This document shows positions 62,386 to 64,000 of a stretch of 64,000 nt of DNA, in pieces (the stretch's first letter is position 1; each line of letters begins with the position of its first letter). The notes beneath the pieces were generated by a model. The model worked only from the letters and a program-made list of their open reading frames with translations. It did not search any database and was not told the DNA's origin. Source of the stretch: Micromonospora sp. WMMD812. Its GTDB lineage: Bacteria; Actinomycetota; Actinomycetes; Mycobacteriales; Micromonosporaceae. The stretch is taken from positions 1,984,001-2,048,000 of the forward strand of contig NZ_CP114904.1 of NCBI RefSeq assembly GCF_027497215.1, in the 5' to 3' direction. Both the position numbers and the translations under genes were made by a program.

Positions 62386-63033
62386 ATGGGCAATCCGACC
62401 CGCTGGGCCACCGACACCGGGCCCGAGCACTCGCAGTGGTACATCGACCGGTTCCGCCGGCTCGCGGCCGAGGGGGTGGACCTCGCCGGCGAGGCTCGCC
62501 TGGTCGACGCGCTGGTCCCGCCCGCCTCGCGGATCCTCGATGCGGGGTCGGGCACCGGGCGGGTGGGTGCCGCCCTGGCCGCGCGGGGTCACACGGTGGT
62601 CGGCGTGGACGCCGATCCGGCGCTGGTGGACGCGGCCCGCACCGACCATCCCGGCCCGCGCTGGCTGGTCGCCGACCTGGCGGAACTGGACCTGCCGGCG
62701 GCCGGCGAGGCGGAGCCGTTCGACGCGGCAGTGCTGGCCGGCAACGTGCTGGCCTTCGTCGCGGTCGGCACGGAGCCGGAGGTGCTGCGCCGGCTCGCCG
62801 CGCACCTGCGCCCGGACGGCGTGCTGGCAGTCGGCTTCGGCACCGACCGGGGCTACCCGCTGACCGCGTTCGACGCCGACGCGGTCGCCGCCGGGCTGCG
62901 CCTGGAGCACCGCTTCGCGACCTGGGACCTGCGTCCCTGGCGGGACGACGCCGACTTCGCCGTCACCCTGCTGCGCCGCCCGGCCGACCGACACCGGCAC
63001 CAACCAGCCGCCGACACCACAAGCCGGCCGTAG
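62386..63033 (+). CDS. Class I SAM-dependent methyltransferase
   Basis: This 215-residue protein has motif I ILDAGSGTGRVGAALAARGH, VVGVDADPALVDAAR and FDAAVLAGNVLAFVAVG, followed by LRPDGVLAVGFGTDRG. It follows the other methyltransferase by 30 bases on the same strand, so they may be co-transcribed. The C-terminal tail is His/Arg-rich and not conserved-looking. Substrate unknown. Confidence 0.85.
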   Translation: MGNPTRWATDTGPEHSQWYIDRFRRLAAEGVDLAGEARLVDALVPPASRILDAGSGTGRVGAALAARGHTVVGVDADPALVDAARTDHPGPRWLVADLAELDLPAAGEAEPFDAAVLAGNVLAFVAVGTEPEVLRRLAAHLRPDGVLAVGFGTDRGYPLTAFDADAVAAGLRLEHRFATWDLRPWRDDADFAVTLLRRPADRHRHQPAADTTSRP

Positions 63034-63234
63034 TCCGGCGCGGGCCGGCTCAGCCAGGGGCGGCGACGGCCCGCGCCGCCGGCGGGTCGAGCGTCGCGCC
63101 GGCGGGCACCAGGCTCACGAGGCCGGCCGGCAACCGGGCTGGCCGCACGTCGCGGTAGCCGAGCACGCCGGCCGGGCTGTGACGGCAGCCCCGGTAGCAT
63201 CCCGGAACGTAACCGGCGGAAAGAGGGCACCGAC

Positions 63235-63951
63235 GTGGGCGCGCGCTTCGAGGAACTGGCCTGGCGGGAGACCCCGATCGGCGTCATCAGCCTGCGCCGG
63301 CGGCGCGACCCCGCGCTTGAGGTCGAGGTGTACGAGGTCAAGCTCGACGACGAGTTCCTGATGTCCAGCCTCTTCCCGGTCGCGGAGATCGAGCTGGCCC
63401 GGCTGGGCCTGGCCCCGCTCGGCGGGGAACGCCTCGAGGTGGTCGTCGGCGGCCTCGGCCTCGGCTACACCGCCCGCACCGCCCTCGACGACCAGCGGGT
63501 CGGCTCGCTGCTGGTGGTCGAGGCGATCGAGGACGTGATCGACTGGCACCGTCGCGGCCTGCTGCCGTTCGCGGCCGGGCTGGCGGACGACCCGCGGACC
63601 CGGTTCGTCCACGCCGACTTCTTCGCCGCCGCCGGCGGTGCCGGGTTCGACCCGGAGCAGCCCGACCGCCGCTTCCACGCCGTGCTGCTGGACGTGGACC
63701 ACTCCCCCCGGCACGTGCTGCACCCGAGCCACGCCGCCTTCTACACACCGGAAGGGCTGCGCCGGCTCGCCGACCACCTGCACCCCGGCGGGGTGTTCGC
63801 CCTGTGGTCGGACGACCCGCCGGACCCGGAATTCGAGGCGGTCCTCGCCGCGGTGTTCGCCACCTCCGGGGCGCACGTCGTCCCGTTTCCCAACCCGCTG
63901 ACCGGTGGGGAGTCGGCGAACACCGTCTACGTCGCGCAACGGGCCCCCTGA
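63235..63951 (+). CDS. Spermidine synthase-fold protein
   Basis: This 238-residue protein shows the polyamine-synthase-like Rossmann core: EVVVGGLGLGYTARTALDDQRV, LLVVEAIEDVIDWHRRG, FVHADFFAAA and AVLLDVDHSPRHVL, then YTPEGLRRLADHLHPGGVFALWSDDP. Such proteins are often annotated as spermidine synthase-like or methyltransferases, and true aminopropyl transfer is uncertain. GTG 63235 has AGAGGG about eight bases ahead. Confidence 0.8.
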   Translation: MGARFEELAWRETPIGVISLRRRRDPALEVEVYEVKLDDEFLMSSLFPVAEIELARLGLAPLGGERLEVVVGGLGLGYTARTALDDQRVGSLLVVEAIEDVIDWHRRGLLPFAAGLADDPRTRFVHADFFAAAGGAGFDPEQPDRRFHAVLLDVDHSPRHVLHPSHAAFYTPEGLRRLADHLHPGGVFALWSDDPPDPEFEAVLAAVFATSGAHVVPFPNPLTGGESANTVYVAQRAP

Positions 63952-64000
63952 ACGCCCGGGGCCGGACAACGCCCCAGGTCAGGCGTGATACGCGGAGCAC

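Noticed and set aside
63979..64000. 3' end of a minus-strand gene entering from the right edge
   Set aside because: A stop codon is possible at 63979, but only seven codons are visible, too few to support a gene.

Overview
The window reads as chromosome of a very high-GC actinomycete, most likely Micromonosporaceae (Micromonospora-like). This is inferred from the strong G/C third-position bias, the DUF5753-HTH/DUF397 pair, a PknB-type kinase, an MbtH protein, a DUF2267 protein and a dense modular biosynthetic cluster. No rRNA, tRNA, CRISPR array, transposase or phage gene was recognised.

Positions 1-25.1 kb hold ordinary regulatory and housekeeping genes. They are: the tail of a LacI regulator, an alpha/beta hydrolase, a secreted cyclophilin, a D,D-carboxypeptidase, a methyltransferase, a double-HTH MerR regulator divergent from a UvrA-like ABC ATPase, a small phosphatase, a secreted lysozyme-fold protein, a DedA-histidine kinase-response regulator operon, a Ser/Thr kinase, a LacI regulator beside a 37-bp palindrome, the DUF5753/DUF397 pair, a GGDEF protein, an ArsR/SRPBCC pair, an FMN reductase-like protein, a PemK-like protein, an OsmC protein, a NUDIX protein and a serpin-like protein. 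Intergenic stretches carry perfect hairpins and at least two families of short dispersed repeats.

Positions 25.15-53.08 kb (all minus strand) are a single 28-kb operon for an unidentified hybrid NRPS/PKS metabolite. In transcription order it contains: an 18-codon ORF; A-PCP-KS; a type II thioesterase fused to a LanB-type (class I lanthipeptide dehydratase N-terminal) domain; a second, free LanB-type protein; A-PCP-C-PCP; a PKS of order KS-AT-KR-DH-ACP; a SyrP-like Fe(II)/2-oxoglutarate hydroxylase; MbtH; C-A(Asn)-PCP; and C-A(Ser)-PCP-TE fused to an MFS exporter. Most junctions overlap by 1-4 nt, so the set is probably co-transcribed and translationally coupled. By co-linearity the product should end in an enoyl-type extension, then (hydroxy)Asn, then Ser. 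It would be released by a thioesterase whose nucleophile is Cys and exported by the fused MFS domain. How the tRNA-dependent LanB-type proteins fit into a thiotemplate pathway is the main open question and the best candidate for an undescribed system.

Positions 53.3-64 kb return to accessory and housekeeping genes: DUF2267, NUDIX, a hypothetical protein, a sugar-utilisation locus (glycoside hydrolase, TIM-barrel isomerase and MDR dehydrogenase divergent from an ABC sugar importer), two methyltransferases and a spermidine-synthase-fold protein. Function calls rest on motifs read by eye; no database search was run.
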